From an uncultured Sutterella sp. (GTDB lineage Bacteria; Pseudomonadota; Gammaproteobacteria; Burkholderiales; Burkholderiaceae_F): a stretch of DNA of 57,315 nt. Of the stretch, positions 48,052 to 56,433 are shown one piece after another. The translations under genes and the position numbers were made by a program. Every line of letters starts with the position of its first letter. Position 1 is the first letter of the stretch. Below the pieces are notes generated by a model that saw nothing but the letters and a program-made list of their open reading frames with translations, was not told where the DNA came from and did no database searches. The stretch is from NCBI GenBank assembly GCA_949287305.1, contig CASEFX010000032.1, positions 1 through 57,315 on the forward strand, given 5' to 3'.

Positions 48052-50622
48052 TTACTTGACGGGCTTCACGCGCACGGACGAGTTGTTGGCGAGGTTGCCG
48101 CAGACGGGCTGACGCCAGCCGGTGGCGAACCAGTGGGAGTTGACGCCTTCGCGGACCCACTCGTAGTTCTTCGGAAGGTTCTTCGTGCGAACGCCGCCCT
48201 GGAAGCCGTAGGCAAAGAGCGAACCCGCCATGACGCGGTTCGTGACCTTCACCTTGGCGCGGCCCTTGACACCGTTGTCGAGACCTTCAATTTCGATTTC
48301 GTCGCCCGTTTCGAGGCCGAGACGTTCGGCGTCGACGGGGTTCATCCAGACGGAGCGGTCGCCGAGGAATTTCGACGGCTGCGTAAAGAGCGTGACGCCC
48401 GACGAAGCGCTCGAATCCTTGCCGGAAACGAAGTAGAACTCGTCGGAGCGGGCCTTCGGAATGCGGAAGGCTTCGACGGGCTGATAGGTCGGAACGGCGG
48501 GCAGGCCCCCGTTCGGATACTTCTCGGCCAGGAGGAAGCTCATGATTTCGATCTTGCCCGTCGCCGTGCCGAAAGGCTTCTTGAAGGGATACTGACCGTA
48601 CTTCTTCGCGGCCGTCTGCGACCAGCCCTGCTCGGCCACTTCGCGGGCGATGCGGTCGCCCTCGCCCGGCTTCGCGGCGTTCTTCGCGTCGATGAACTTC
48701 TTCCAGGCGGCTTCCATCATGTCCTTCTGCCAGGCGCGGAATTCGTCGTACGACATTTCATGGTCGTAGCCGAGACGTTCGGCGGCGCGTTCCGGGAAGG
48801 CGCGGCGAAGGATTTCGCAGAACTGCCAGATTTCGTGGCGGGAGTCGTTCCCCTTCGGAGGCTGCAGACCCGCGCAGTTGCGCTGCACGTTGCCGTTCAG
48901 AGCCCACTTGACGCCCGCGTATTCGTCCCATTCGAGGAAGAACGTGGACGGGAGCACGTAGTCGGCGTAGTCGATCACTTCGTGCGGGAAGATGTCCTGC
49001 ACGACGACGAGGTCGAGCGCCTTGAGGGCTTCGGCCAGGCGGGCGGAGTTCGCCTCGCGGTGGAACATCGTCGTCCCCGTGATGAAGAAGGCGCGAACCG
49101 GATAGGGCTTGCCCGTGTGCACGGCGTCGAAGATCGCCGAGAACGTGCCCGAGCCTTCGGGATAGAAGACGCGGTCGAGACGCTTCGTGTCGGAGAGCGT
49201 CCACTTCTGACCCTGCGGGCCCTTGCCCATGGAGACGCCCGGTCCCTTGAAGCCGCCGCCCGAGGTGACGACGAAGCCGCCCTTCTTATCGAAGTTGCCG
49301 GCAAACGCGTTCAAAAGGGTCATGAGCGCATAGGCTTCACAGTCGTTGCCGCAGCGGGACGAATACCAGCCGTCGTCGCAGACGCCGCCGAGCTGGAAGA
49401 AGTCGCGGGCGACGCGAACGATGTCGTCGGCCTTGATGCCGGTGATTTTGGCGGCCTCTTCGGGGGTGTAGCGGTTGACTTCCGCCATGAAGAGGTTCCA
49501 GGCGGTCGTGAGGCGAACGGAAGCGCCCGAGAGCGTCGTCACGTCGCCCGTCCAGTCGAGCGCGAGTTCGGACGAAGGATCTTCGGCGAAGCCCACGGCC
49601 TTGCCGTCCTTCATTTCGACGCCGCGCCAGACGATGGCGGACGTCTTCTTGTCGAAGGCCGCGTAGCGGTTCTTCGCGCCGCCCTCGACCATGTCGGCTT
49701 CGGTCAAGGGTTTGCCGTCCGCCTTGATGAGGTAGGGAGCATTCGTGTGACGCGCGAGGAAGTCGAGGTCGACGAGGTTTTCACGCACGGCGACGTTCAA
49801 GAGGCCCTGCACGAAAGCCGAGTCGGTGCCCGGACGGATCGGGAGCCATTCGGCGTCGCCGAAGGCCGATTCCGGCATGCGCGGGTCGACGAAGACGACG
49901 CGGCAGCCCTTCTTGCGGGCTTCGGCGAAGGTCGCCTGCACGCCCATGGCGCAGTTGAGAGTGCGGCCGATCAAGAGGAGATAGCGGCAGTTCGCGTAGT
50001 CGGGTTCGACCTTGCCCGCGCCGTCGAAGCCCTTGCCGAGCACGAGGCGGCGGCCCATGACGGAGGCGCTGTTGCAGGTCGAGGAGTGCGAAATGATGTT
50101 CGGGGTGCCGAGCGCAAAACCGAACCAGTTCTGGAAGGCGCTGAAGTTGTGCGAGGTCATCGCGACGGCGTGTTCACCGTGCTTCTCGACGATTTCCTTG
50201 ACGCGCTTGGCGATGTCGTTCAGAGCCTCGTCCCAGGAGACTTCCACGAACTTCCCTTCGCCGCGCTCGCCTGTGCGCTTCATGGGCTTCTTCAGGCGAA
50301 TCGGGGAATTCCACACGTACATCGCGCTCGAGCCGCGGGCGCAGTAGCCGCGCTGCGGATGCGAGGGGTTCGGATAGATGCGGACTGTGTCAAACGACGG
50401 CTCCGTGCCGTTCTTGTGCATGGCGAGCATTCCGCAGTAGCCGCCGCACATGTTGCAGGCGACGGGATGGGGCGTCCAGCCTTCGTCCTTGAGACGGGCG
50501 ATTTCAGCTTCGACGTTGGACCAGGGTGCCATCGTGGCGGCGGTGGCGCCCGCCGCGGCCGCCGCACCGAGGAAGGTGCGTCGACTCAGACACGGCGCTC
50601 CGGTCTTCTCGAGTTCGGACAT
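48052..50622 (-). CDS. Molybdopterin oxidoreductase catalytic subunit (Psr/Phs/Ttr type)
   Basis: The 856-residue protein has a Tat signal (SRRTFLGAAAAAGATAATMA, residues 13-32), a 4Fe-4S site (CNMCGGYCGM near 56-65 and GYCARG near 92), and a Mo-bis-MGD fold. HSSTCNSASVMG near residue 180 provides a likely Cys ligand to Mo, as in polysulfide, thiosulfate, tetrathionate and arsenate reductases. The three-subunit A-B-C operon fits all these; substrate cannot be told apart by eye. AAGGAGACC precedes the ATG and is complementary over 10 bases to the linker of the small RNA at 29203-29337. Confidence 0.92.
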   Translation of the reverse strand: MSELEKTGAPCLSRRTFLGAAAAAGATAATMAPWSNVEAEIARLKDEGWTPHPVACNMCGGYCGMLAMHKNGTEPSFDTVRIYPNPSHPQRGYCARGSSAMYVWNSPIRLKKPMKRTGERGEGKFVEVSWDEALNDIAKRVKEIVEKHGEHAVAMTSHNFSAFQNWFGFALGTPNIISHSSTCNSASVMGRRLVLGKGFDGAGKVEPDYANCRYLLLIGRTLNCAMGVQATFAEARKKGCRVVFVDPRMPESAFGDAEWLPIRPGTDSAFVQGLLNVAVRENLVDLDFLARHTNAPYLIKADGKPLTEADMVEGGAKNRYAAFDKKTSAIVWRGVEMKDGKAVGFAEDPSSELALDWTGDVTTLSGASVRLTTAWNLFMAEVNRYTPEEAAKITGIKADDIVRVARDFFQLGGVCDDGWYSSRCGNDCEAYALMTLLNAFAGNFDKKGGFVVTSGGGFKGPGVSMGKGPQGQKWTLSDTKRLDRVFYPEGSGTFSAIFDAVHTGKPYPVRAFFITGTTMFHREANSARLAEALKALDLVVVQDIFPHEVIDYADYVLPSTFFLEWDEYAGVKWALNGNVQRNCAGLQPPKGNDSRHEIWQFCEILRRAFPERAAERLGYDHEMSYDEFRAWQKDMMEAAWKKFIDAKNAAKPGEGDRIAREVAEQGWSQTAAKKYGQYPFKKPFGTATGKIEIMSFLLAEKYPNGGLPAVPTYQPVEAFRIPKARSDEFYFVSGKDSSASSGVTLFTQPSKFLGDRSVWMNPVDAERLGLETGDEIEIEGLDNGVKGRAKVKVTNRVMAGSLFAYGFQGGVRTKNLPKNYEWVREGVNSHWFATGWRQPVCGNLANNSSVRVKPVK

Positions 50623-51137
50623 GAATGAGGTCTCCTTAGGATTTGATATCAGTCAATCGACCGAAAGGGAGCCTCATTCTATGGAACTACCTCATCGAAA
50701 AGAAATGTTTCGGTTACATCTTTTTGACTAGTGTTATCCCTTACAACTCATCCCTTATGGATAAAAACTTGCCCGACGATAGACCTTCTTTTCGGTACCG
50801 ACCGATCCTCTTTTTCTTCCGTACCCTTCCGTTTGGTTCCCGATCGGTTATAGATCCCGTTCAGTCCGCCACTCAATAGAAAACGGTCGCATGCCGCGTC
50901 CCGCGCGGAGAGCAATTTTCTCTCACCTTTCCCCAAACGATTGCCGTTCCATAAAATCCTTCGTCTTTTTCGCCGTCGCAACCAAACGCTATTCCAAATG
51001 GTAACAGCGATCAATTCCGAGCGGGATGGTCGATAATAAAACGATAAGATACATTCATACAATCGCATCATCGCATTCGATAGTTCGCGAATTTCGAAAT
51101 GTCGTTTTCCTCTTTTCGGAATCGCTGGTTTCCGGAA
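50623..51137. other. AT-rich intergenic region
   Basis: About 500 bases between two minus-strand genes; it should contain the molybdoenzyme promoter. AAGGGAT repeats occur near 50735-50755. An open frame at 50748-51071 (107 codons, very basic) has no ribosome site or family. TTGATATCAGTCAA at 50643 resembles an FNR box with one mismatch but is only 21 bases from the ATG. Confidence 0.4.
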
Positions 51138-54100
51138 TCAGCGTTCCGAAGCGTCGTCGATGCGGCGAAGCGTAAGAACGGGGAGCACGACCGCGTCGCT
51201 TCGGTCCTCGTCGGGGACGTCCCGGCGCACGATCGCCCAGACGGCGGCCGACTCGATTTCGAAGCCCTCCCCGAGCTTTTCGGAGAGCGTCTTGTCGAAT
51301 TTCGCCGACGCTTTGGCGCAGCAGAGTCCCCCGGCACGGAATTCCGTCCGGCCGTTCCGTACCACCCGCAGTTCGTCGCCCGCCGTGAGTTCCGCGAAAA
51401 TCCGAAGCTTCTTGTCCTTGACGTGATCGAGCCACACGTCGCTCAAGCCCATGCGAAGGAGAATCTTTTTGGGTTCGGGATAAGGCCTGTCGTCTCTCAA
51501 GCGCTCGAGCCCCTCCGTCGTGAAATTGCGAAGGAAGTCTCCGGTCGTGTGCACCGTGAGCGCGTCCTTGGCGCGGGTGAGCGCCACGTAGAGCGAACGG
51601 TGAACGTCGCCCAAGTGCTTTTGCGCCTCCGCCGCGGAGAGTCCGAGCGGCATGCGCTTCAACCGGTCGGGATGCACGAGACAGTGCACCCGATTGAATT
51701 CCCGCCCCTTCGCGCCGTGATAGGTTGAGACGACCACGGTGCGGACTTCCTCGGGGAAGAGATCCTCGAGGCGGCTCTCCGCCGCGGCCTCCTCCCAGTC
51801 GCTCGCAAAGACGTCGCCCGCCGCGGTCTTTCGGAAGCGCCTCGCAAACTCGATCACGGGTTCGACCCAGGGACTCCCCGCGCATCGGCGGCGAAGCTCT
51901 TCCTGGGCGGTCGCCCAGATTTCCGGACCGTAGACGGGCTTCTTCGATTTGCGCAGTTCGTTCGTGAGAATCTGCACTTCGAGGAGATTCCCCACGCGAA
52001 AGCTCTTGTCGCTTCGCACGAGTTCCACGGGGATCCCCGCTTCCACGAGGAGCGACGCGATCGTCTCCACCTCGCGGTTCGTGTGCGCGAGGATCGCCGT
52101 CGTGCCCCTGCGCTTTTCCTCACGGACCGCTTCCACCACGGCTGTCTCAAGATTTTCCGACGCGTAGTGGATGATGCGGACTTCCCCCGTTCCTTCGCGA
52201 ACCGACCGGTTTTCGCGCGTCTTGAGGCGGTCCTTGAGGCATTTCGCATACCGATTGGCCGTCTGCACGATCGCGGGGAGACTGCGCCAGTTGTCGACGA
52301 GTTCGTGCCACTCGGCGTCGAAGGCGGGGTCCGTCTTGAGCGAGGCGAAATGTTTGGAATCCGACCCGCGGAAGCCGTAGATGTTCTGGTCGTCGTCGCC
52401 GACGGCGAGCACCCGCATCTCGGGATTGCGTTCGATCAGAGCCTTGACGAGCGCGAATTCGTCCGCGTCCATGTCCTGCGCTTCGTCGAGAACGAGCGCC
52501 GTGGCGGCCAGGGACGAGGGTTCCACCCGTCCCTCGCGGATCGCCCCGACCGCGCGGCGCACCACGTCCGTCGCCGCTTCGATCGAACCCGGACGTCCGA
52601 GGAGCTCGAAGGCGTAGGAGTGGAAGGTCTTCACCGTGACGAAGCGCGCGCCCGTCCCGTAGAGCTTGATCAAGCGGGTCTTGAATTCCAGGGCCGCGGC
52701 TCGAGAGAAAGTGAGCATCACGAGCTGTTCGGGCCGGACGTTTTCGGCGAGCATCAGGTGGGCGAGCTTGTGAACGAGCACCCGGGTCTTCCCGCTTCCC
52801 GGCCCCGCCGCCACGACGATGTACTGCGCCTTCGAGAAGAGGATGTCCTTTTGTGCGTCGGAAAGCGTTCCGATGAGCTTCTCGTAGAGCGCGGGCGTCA
52901 TGCTGCGCTTCAGTTCCTCTTCCCTTCCGCCCTTGAAGTAGGTCTTGAGAAATTCCGCGTAGGGGAGCTCAAAGTAGTCGCGAACGTAGCGCTTTGCCGC
53001 CTCGCGGTCGCGGACCATGAGGTTTGCGTATTCGCCCACGATGTGGATCTGCTGAATGCGCTCCTTGTAGTAGTCGTCGAGGAAGGCGTAGTCCTTCTGC
53101 CGGTACTTTCTGCGGTTGTCTGCGATGAGCCGTTCGATTCGCATCGGAAGATAAGCGACGAAAAAGCCCCCGTCGACCGACACCAGACCGTTTCGGTGCA
53201 AAAAGAGGAGCGACTTCTCGAGTTCGTCCGACGTGGTCTTCTCGCGAAAGAGGCCCGAAGGATCGTTGACGTTTCGAAGGAGTTCCGTAAAGGAGAAGGA
53301 AACCGTGCGCTTTGCGTCGCTCCCCTCCTCCGTCTTTTCTCCGGCGCAGGACGAGCGGTCGTCTCCGAGGCTGCAGAGCGTTCCGAGCGCACGTTCGCCC
53401 ACGCCGGCGAGCTTTTCGATTTTCGCCAACGCCTTCCCGCGGGGCGTCTTGAGGCGGATGCGCCAGTGCTTTTTCGACGACGTGCGTTCGACTTCGACGA
53501 GATCCGCCTGCCGAAGGCTCTGCAAAAGGCGCTGAATGACGGGAAGCCCCACGGCCTTCCCGAGGGCGTCTTCGAGCGCGGCGTTCATTTCGACGAGGCT
53601 TACGACGTCCCCGTCCGCCCAGTCGGGATGACGGGCCGACACGACGAAGTCGAGGATTCTGCGCTCGAGGTCCGCGAGACGCGAGAGCCGCCGCTCGAGG
53701 GCCTCGGGTTTCCCCGCGAGCGTCGCGCGCATGTCGCGCTCGTCCGTGAGGATGCCGAGCGTCCGCAAATTCGTGACCGCCCGCACCACGGCGTGGGTTT
53801 CAAGCCCCAGACGATCGGCGATGTAGTCGACGCGCGCCTCAACGGACTTTTTGTCGTCCGCCTTCACGGCCCCGACCGCAGCGCCCGTCTTGCGGCGAGA
53901 GACGAGCGACTGCAGAACGCGTTCCGCTTCGATTCGTTCCTCGTCCGAATGAAAAACGCTCGCCGTCCCCCGCTTCCAATCCTCTTCGATCCGCTTTTGT
54001 CCGTCGAGAAAGGTTTTCTCGCGCAGACCCGTCGCGTAGACGCGCCCGGTGTTGCTTCGGCGCTTCACGTAGCCCGCGTTCTCGAGCGCCCCGATCGCGG

Positions 54101-56150
54101 CGGTGATCTTGGTCTTGATCTGTTCGGCGTCGCAGTCCCAGCCCGCCTCGCGCGCGACTTCCAAGTCCGTCACGGCGAATTCGCGCCGTCCCGCGGAGAG
54201 GCGCTTCACGGCATTCCAGACCTGCTGCACGTCGGAGAGCGTGAGCTTCGTGGCGGAAAGAAGTGAGAAGTGCCGGTTGATGTCCTCTTCGTTGAAGAGG
54301 ATGTAGCACTCGGCGTGAAGGTCCGCCTTTCGCCCGGCGCGCCCCGACTCCTGCACGTAGTTTTCGAGCGACGACGAAATGTCGTGGTGAATGACGAGCT
54401 GGACGTCCTCCTTGTCGACCCCCATCCCGAAGGCGGTGGTCGCCACCATGATCTTCACTTGGTTCGAAAGAAAGGCGTTCTGGTTTTTGATCTTCTGCTC
54501 GGGATCCATCTTCCCGTTGTAGGGCAAAGCAGGAAAGCCGTCCTTCGTCAGTTTCTCGGCGAGCGCTTCGGTCGTCGCAACGCGGTCCGTATAGACGATC
54601 GTCGGACAGCCGCGGCTCTCGATGAGGCTTCGCATGTAGGCGTACTTTGCGTCGCCGTCGTCAAAGTGCTTGATCTGGTACTCGAGGTTTTTGCGCACGG
54701 CCGACGTCCGGAAGACCCGCAGGTGCACGCCCACGGTCCGCTCGAAGTAGTCGCAGATGTCCTGCACGACCTTCGCCTTGGCCGTCGCCGTAAAGCACGA
54801 GACGGGAATCCTGCGCCCGACGCGCTCTTGGAATTCCTTGAGAAACTCCCCGATGTAGAGGTAGTCCACGCGAAAGTCGTGACCCCAGGCCGAAAAGCAG
54901 TGGGCTTCGTCGATCACGAAGCGCTCGACGCGGCGCTTTTCGAGCGCCCGCACGATCGAGGGCGACCGAAGGGCTTCGGGCGAGATGTAGAGAAGGGACG
55001 CCCGACCGCTTTCGATTTCTTCGAAGGCCGCCTTTCTCTCCAGGAGATTGACGAGCCCGTTGATCGTGACGGCGGCGAAGATCTCCTTTTTCTCGAGATT
55101 GTCCACCTGGTCCTTCATGAGCGACTGCAGGGGCGAGAGAACGACCGTGAGCCCCGCCGTCGCGCGGGCCGCCATGAGTGCGGGCAACTGGAAAGTGATG
55201 GACTTGCCGCCGCCCGTCGGGAAGATCGCAAGAAGCGACTCCCCTGCGACGGCCGACGCGGCCGCTGCTTCCTGTAGCGACTCTTTGTCGCCCTCGTAGA
55301 CGCGAAAGCCGTCGAAACCGAAGTATTCCTTGAGCGCCGCCGTGAGGTTCGAGCGGCGACGGCAGTATTCGCACTCGGGATTTCGGCAGATCGTTCCGCG
55401 TAGCGCCTCGACGATGCGGTCGGTTTCCGGATAGCGATGAGAAAGCCAAAGGGGCGTCGCGGGAAACGCCGAATGTTCCGCTTCCGAGACGGCGATGAAG
55501 CCGAGAACGCAGCCGAGTTCCACGGGATGCTCATCGACGAACGCTTCGATCGGCGCGGAGGTGCAGAGCTTTCCCGCGAACACCCGGCGGATCTCGGCCG
55601 CGGGATTCGCAAGTCCCGCGGGTTTCACGTCGAGAAGCCGGAAAAAGCCGGAGAATCCCGGCACGTCGCCGAGGAGCTCGACGAGAATGCGCCGCACGTC
55701 CTCGGAGAGCTTTCGCCAGTCGTCGACGAGTTCGATCAGCAGTCGAAAGGAGGTCTCCGCGTCCGAGAGCGGATTGCTTCGCGCCCCGGGTTCCGCGGGC
55801 GCCTCCTTTTGGAGCGCGTGACGGCGCGAGAGCGGGCGAAGTAGCGTTTCAAGGCGCAGGGTGTCGAAAATCGGCGCCTTCAGCACGTCAAACAAAGCCG
55901 GACAGACCCGTATGTCGCAGTCGACGACATTGTGTCCGCCCACGACGTCGGCGCCCTTGAGAAAGGCGCGGAAATCCGCCGCGACGCAGCCGTGATGCCT
56001 TCGGTTCTCGGAGTCGACCGCTCCCATGTCGAGACACGTTCCCGTCTCGGGATTGATTTCGAGGTCGAACGCGACGACGCGCAGCGACCCCGATTCCTCG
56101 GAAACGACGGAACCGGGATCGGAATTCGGGCGCGTCAGAACGAAAGTCAT
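51138..56150 (-). CDS. Exonuclease-RecQ-UvrD fusion helicase
   Basis: The 1670-residue protein joins three nucleic-acid domains. Residues about 25-160 form a DEDD exonuclease (VVAFDLEINPETG, GHNVVDCDIRV, NPLSDAETSF; acidic residues kept, the motif III His not obvious). Residues about 290-630 form a RecQ helicase (IFPTGGGKSITFQLPAL, VIDEAHCFSAWGHDFR, ESGRAGR), followed by winged-helix-like regions. Residues about 1130-1640 form a UvrD/Rep helicase (AAGPGSGKTRVLVHKLAHLM, VLDEAQDMDADE, GDDDQNIYGFRG, STYHGAKGREFN, YVALTRAKDAL). Both helicases keep their catalytic motifs. Start at ATG 56150 (MTFVLTRPNSD); 56207 is also open. Repair, recombination or phage defence are possible. Confidence 0.92.
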   Translation of the reverse strand: MTFVLTRPNSDPGSVVSEESGSLRVVAFDLEINPETGTCLDMGAVDSENRRHHGCVAADFRAFLKGADVVGGHNVVDCDIRVCPALFDVLKAPIFDTLRLETLLRPLSRRHALQKEAPAEPGARSNPLSDAETSFRLLIELVDDWRKLSEDVRRILVELLGDVPGFSGFFRLLDVKPAGLANPAAEIRRVFAGKLCTSAPIEAFVDEHPVELGCVLGFIAVSEAEHSAFPATPLWLSHRYPETDRIVEALRGTICRNPECEYCRRRSNLTAALKEYFGFDGFRVYEGDKESLQEAAAASAVAGESLLAIFPTGGGKSITFQLPALMAARATAGLTVVLSPLQSLMKDQVDNLEKKEIFAAVTINGLVNLLERKAAFEEIESGRASLLYISPEALRSPSIVRALEKRRVERFVIDEAHCFSAWGHDFRVDYLYIGEFLKEFQERVGRRIPVSCFTATAKAKVVQDICDYFERTVGVHLRVFRTSAVRKNLEYQIKHFDDGDAKYAYMRSLIESRGCPTIVYTDRVATTEALAEKLTKDGFPALPYNGKMDPEQKIKNQNAFLSNQVKIMVATTAFGMGVDKEDVQLVIHHDISSSLENYVQESGRAGRKADLHAECYILFNEEDINRHFSLLSATKLTLSDVQQVWNAVKRLSAGRREFAVTDLEVAREAGWDCDAEQIKTKITAAIGALENAGYVKRRSNTGRVYATGLREKTFLDGQKRIEEDWKRGTASVFHSDEERIEAERVLQSLVSRRKTGAAVGAVKADDKKSVEARVDYIADRLGLETHAVVRAVTNLRTLGILTDERDMRATLAGKPEALERRLSRLADLERRILDFVVSARHPDWADGDVVSLVEMNAALEDALGKAVGLPVIQRLLQSLRQADLVEVERTSSKKHWRIRLKTPRGKALAKIEKLAGVGERALGTLCSLGDDRSSCAGEKTEEGSDAKRTVSFSFTELLRNVNDPSGLFREKTTSDELEKSLLFLHRNGLVSVDGGFFVAYLPMRIERLIADNRRKYRQKDYAFLDDYYKERIQQIHIVGEYANLMVRDREAAKRYVRDYFELPYAEFLKTYFKGGREEELKRSMTPALYEKLIGTLSDAQKDILFSKAQYIVVAAGPGSGKTRVLVHKLAHLMLAENVRPEQLVMLTFSRAAALEFKTRLIKLYGTGARFVTVKTFHSYAFELLGRPGSIEAATDVVRRAVGAIREGRVEPSSLAATALVLDEAQDMDADEFALVKALIERNPEMRVLAVGDDDQNIYGFRGSDSKHFASLKTDPAFDAEWHELVDNWRSLPAIVQTANRYAKCLKDRLKTRENRSVREGTGEVRIIHYASENLETAVVEAVREEKRRGTTAILAHTNREVETIASLLVEAGIPVELVRSDKSFRVGNLLEVQILTNELRKSKKPVYGPEIWATAQEELRRRCAGSPWVEPVIEFARRFRKTAAGDVFASDWEEAAAESRLEDLFPEEVRTVVVSTYHGAKGREFNRVHCLVHPDRLKRMPLGLSAAEAQKHLGDVHRSLYVALTRAKDALTVHTTGDFLRNFTTEGLERLRDDRPYPEPKKILLRMGLSDVWLDHVKDKKLRIFAELTAGDELRVVRNGRTEFRAGGLCCAKASAKFDKTLSEKLGEGFEIESAAVWAIVRRDVPDEDRSDAVVLPVLTLRRIDDASER

Positions 56151-56352
56151 GGGAAGGAAAAGCGGAAAAGATTTCCAGACATTGTAGCCGAGGGTCAAAA
56201 CGGGCAAAAGCTCGGCAATATTGCGGCGGAATCGGCCGAGCTCTGTTCGAGCCGGGACGCCGGTGATGAAGTGCGTGTCAGACTATTTTCCGACACGCAC
56301 TCCGGAGAATTTTCTGCTTTCGATCGGGCGGACAAAGCAGGCCGCCCCCAAT

Positions 56353-56383
56353 AGAAAGAGGCCCGGAGCGAACTCCGAGCCTC
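56353..56383 (-). terminator. Terminator of the octaheme cytochrome gene
   Basis: GAGGCCCGGAG (56358-56368) pairs with CTCCGAGCCTC (56373-56383) with one mismatch. On the minus strand the stem is followed by TTTC. A second small stem CCTCAG/CTGAGG lies at 56395-56411. Confidence 0.75.
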
Positions 56384-56433
56384 CCCTAGCCTATCCTCAG
56401 TTGCCTGAGGTGAAGCTAATCCCTACGTCAGGA

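Noticed and set aside
47500..50628. 1042-codon plus frame opposite the FeS and molybdoenzyme genes
   Set aside because: Shadow of two clearly recognisable enzymes on the other strand.
50643..50656. FNR-like box TTGATATCAGTCAA before the molybdoenzyme gene
   Set aside because: One mismatch and only 21 bases from the ATG; there is no room for a promoter between it and the gene, so activation from here is not possible.
50748..51071. 107-codon basic open frame upstream of the molybdoenzyme operon
   Set aside because: No ribosome site and no family; composition like non-coding AT-rich sequence.
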